Positions 6,220 through 7,110 of a DNA stretch of 7,110 bases are shown piece by piece; position 1 is the first letter of the stretch, and each line of letters opens with the position of its first letter. Where the stretch lies: contig JAFLTK010000153.1 of NCBI GenBank assembly GCA_022511505.1, forward strand, positions 1-7,110, written 5' to 3'. Source of the stretch: Muribaculaceae bacterium. GTDB lineage: Bacteria > Bacteroidota > Bacteroidia > Bacteroidales > Muribaculaceae. The position numbers and the translations under genes are program-made. The notes under the pieces are model-generated. The model had not been told where the DNA came from, did no database searches, and saw only the letters and a program-made list of their open reading frames with translations.

Positions 6220-6241
6220 GTGTTTTGTGTTTTTGTGTTTT
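6220..6241 (+). repeat. Three tandem GTGTTTT units downstream of lptD
   Basis: Three head-to-tail copies, GTGTTTT (6220-6226), GTGTTTTT (6227-6234) and GTGTTTT (6235-6241), begin three bases after the lptD stop. The stretch is T/G only and immediately precedes the parC promoter. No terminator hairpin accompanies it, so lptD transcripts may run on into parC. Confidence 0.6.
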
Positions 6242-6250
6242 GGCACGGTT

Positions 6251-6282
6251 TTTGGCGGGTTGGAAAATTTTGTGTAACTTTG
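6251..6282 (+). promoter_or_regulatory. Bacteroidota-type promoter of parC
   Basis: TTTG (6251-6254), exactly 20 bp, then TAACTTTG (6275-6282) match the -33/-7 consensus. The expected start is near 6287-6289, giving a leader of about 27 bases to the ATG at 6315. parC therefore probably has its own promoter even if lptD reads through. Confidence 0.75.
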
Positions 6283-6299
6283 TGGGAGCACAAAATTTT
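6264..6299. repeat. Perfect 11-bp inverted repeat around the parC -7 element
   Basis: AAAATTTTGTG (6264-6274) and CACAAAATTTT (6289-6299) are exact reverse complements separated by 14 bases. The -7 box TAACTTTG occupies the first eight bases of that spacer. Only the right arm should be transcribed, so this is more likely a DNA site, such as an operator or bent A-tract DNA, than an RNA hairpin from parC's own promoter. In a read-through transcript from lptD it could fold, but no T tract follows. Confidence 0.65.
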
Positions 6300-6314
6300 G
6301 TTTGAAAAATAACG

Positions 6315-7110
6315 ATGAGCGACGAAATATTTGAAGATAACGCAACTCATGAGTCGATGCCCGAACGTCGCCACGGTGGCCGTGGCGGAATGGTCGACGG
6401 TGCCAACGATGTGATTAAACATCAGTTGCGCGGGATGTTCCAAAGTTGGTTTTTGGATTATGCGAGTTATGTCATTTTGGAACGTGCTGTTCCGGCAATC
6501 GACGACGGGCTGAAACCGGTTCAGCGCCGCATACTACACTCGATGAAGACGCTTGACGACGGCCGTTTCAATAAGGTTGCCAACATTGTTGGCAACACGA
6601 TGCAGTATCACCCCCACGGCGATGCGTCTATTTATGAAGCGTTGGTTCAGTTGGGTCAGAAGGATTTGCTTGTCGAGACTCAGGGTAACTGGGGTAACAT
6701 ACTGACGGGTGCCGGCGCGGCTGCGGGTCGTTACATAGAGGCTCGTCTGAGCTCGTTTGCTCTCGATGTGCTCTATAATCCCAAGGTGACAGACTGGACG
6801 ATGAGTTATGACGGTCGTCAGCGCGAGCCGGTGACGTTGCCTGCCAAGTTCTGCATTCTGCTGGCTCAGGGTGTCGAAGGTATCGCTGTCGGATTGTCGT
6901 CAAAAATTTTGCCGCATAATTTCAACGAACTTATCGACGCGTCGATTGACTATCTCGAAGGACGCGATTTTGTGCTTTATCCCGATTTTCCGACCGGTGG
7001 CTTCATCGACGTTTCGCGATATAACGACGGCGAGCGGGGCGGTGCCGTCAGAGTTCGCGCCAAGATTGAGACGGTCGACAATAAGACGTTGGCTATCACC
7101 GAGATACCAT
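6315..7110 (+). CDS. parC: DNA topoisomerase IV subunit A (ParC), N-terminal part, 3' end cut by the window edge
   Basis: 265 codons are visible. Topoisomerase IV (ParC2ParE2) passes one DNA duplex through a double-strand break in another, chiefly to unlink daughter chromosomes; ParC makes the break. After a variable N-terminus (1-37, with an Arg/Gly-rich stretch at 18-25), the family core begins: WFLDYASYVILERAVP (45-60), DGLKPVQRRIL (64-74), NIVGNTMQYHPHGDAS (90-105), QGNWGNILTG (123-132) and RYIEARL (139-145). Y140 is the DNA-linking tyrosine and R139 its usual partner. FPTGGFIDV (225-233) and RVRAKIE (246-252) follow the usual subunit A order. It looks like Bacteroidota ParC rather than GyrA, mainly from the DDGRFNKVANIVGNTMQYH stretch. 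The quinolone-region serine is alanine (A104) and the acidic position is E108. The ATG at 6315 lies about 27 bases past the predicted transcription start; no Shine-Dalgarno is visible. parE, often adjacent, is not in view. Confidence 0.94.
   Translation, partial: MSDEIFEDNATHESMPERRHGGRGGMVDGANDVIKHQLRGMFQSWFLDYASYVILERAVPAIDDGLKPVQRRILHSMKTLDDGRFNKVANIVGNTMQYHPHGDASIYEALVQLGQKDLLVETQGNWGNILTGAGAAAGRYIEARLSSFALDVLYNPKVTDWTMSYDGRQREPVTLPAKFCILLAQGVEGIAVGLSSKILPHNFNELIDASIDYLEGRDFVLYPDFPTGGFIDVSRYNDGERGGAVRVRAKIETVDNKTLAITEIP

Noticed and set aside
6154..6443. Minus-strand frames covering the lptD end, the parC promoter and the parC start
   Set aside because: They overlap two real genes and the promoter in antisense, and their translations show no recognisable features.

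Overview
The window looks like chromosomal DNA of a Bacteroidota species, most likely order Bacteroidales. The support is threefold. The promoters have the Bacteroidota form (TTTG, about 20 bp, TAnnTTTG). Starts lack Shine-Dalgarno sequences. The proteins (GroEL with a GGM tail, a GldB-type lipoprotein, a Bacteroidota-type LptD, ParC) resemble those I know from this order. A family such as Muribaculaceae is possible but not provable from this sequence. There is no insertion sequence, CRISPR array, tRNA or rRNA, and no sign of recent transfer. This is mostly ordinary core genome.

Layout. Positions 1-1028 (+) hold the C-terminal five eighths of groL, ended by a strong intrinsic terminator. A convergent 208-bp gap carries separate hairpins for the two strands. 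Positions 1237-1731 (-) encode a secreted thioredoxin-fold protein that has lost every cysteine. Just upstream on the same strand, between a very good promoter (1853-1884) and that gene, lies a 25-codon open frame (1760-1837), a possible small protein or leader peptide. Positions 2020-3027 (-) encode a GldB-like lipoprotein. A 249-bp AT-rich divergent region separates it from a 979-residue LptD-like outer-membrane protein (3277-6216, +), which probably starts at TTG. The 98-bp gap after it holds the parC promoter, with a perfect 11-bp inverted repeat flanking the -7 element. The first 265 codons of parC (6315 to the window end, +) follow.

How the genes relate. The window does not form one pathway. 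groL and parC are cytoplasmic housekeeping genes (protein folding, chromosome decatenation). The three genes between them are envelope proteins: a periplasmic thioredoxin-fold protein, an envelope lipoprotein and the LPS-inserting barrel. I found no convincing undescribed multi-gene system. The best leads are the small open frame in the thioredoxin-like gene's leader, the palindrome across the parC promoter, and the cysteine-free thioredoxin fold.
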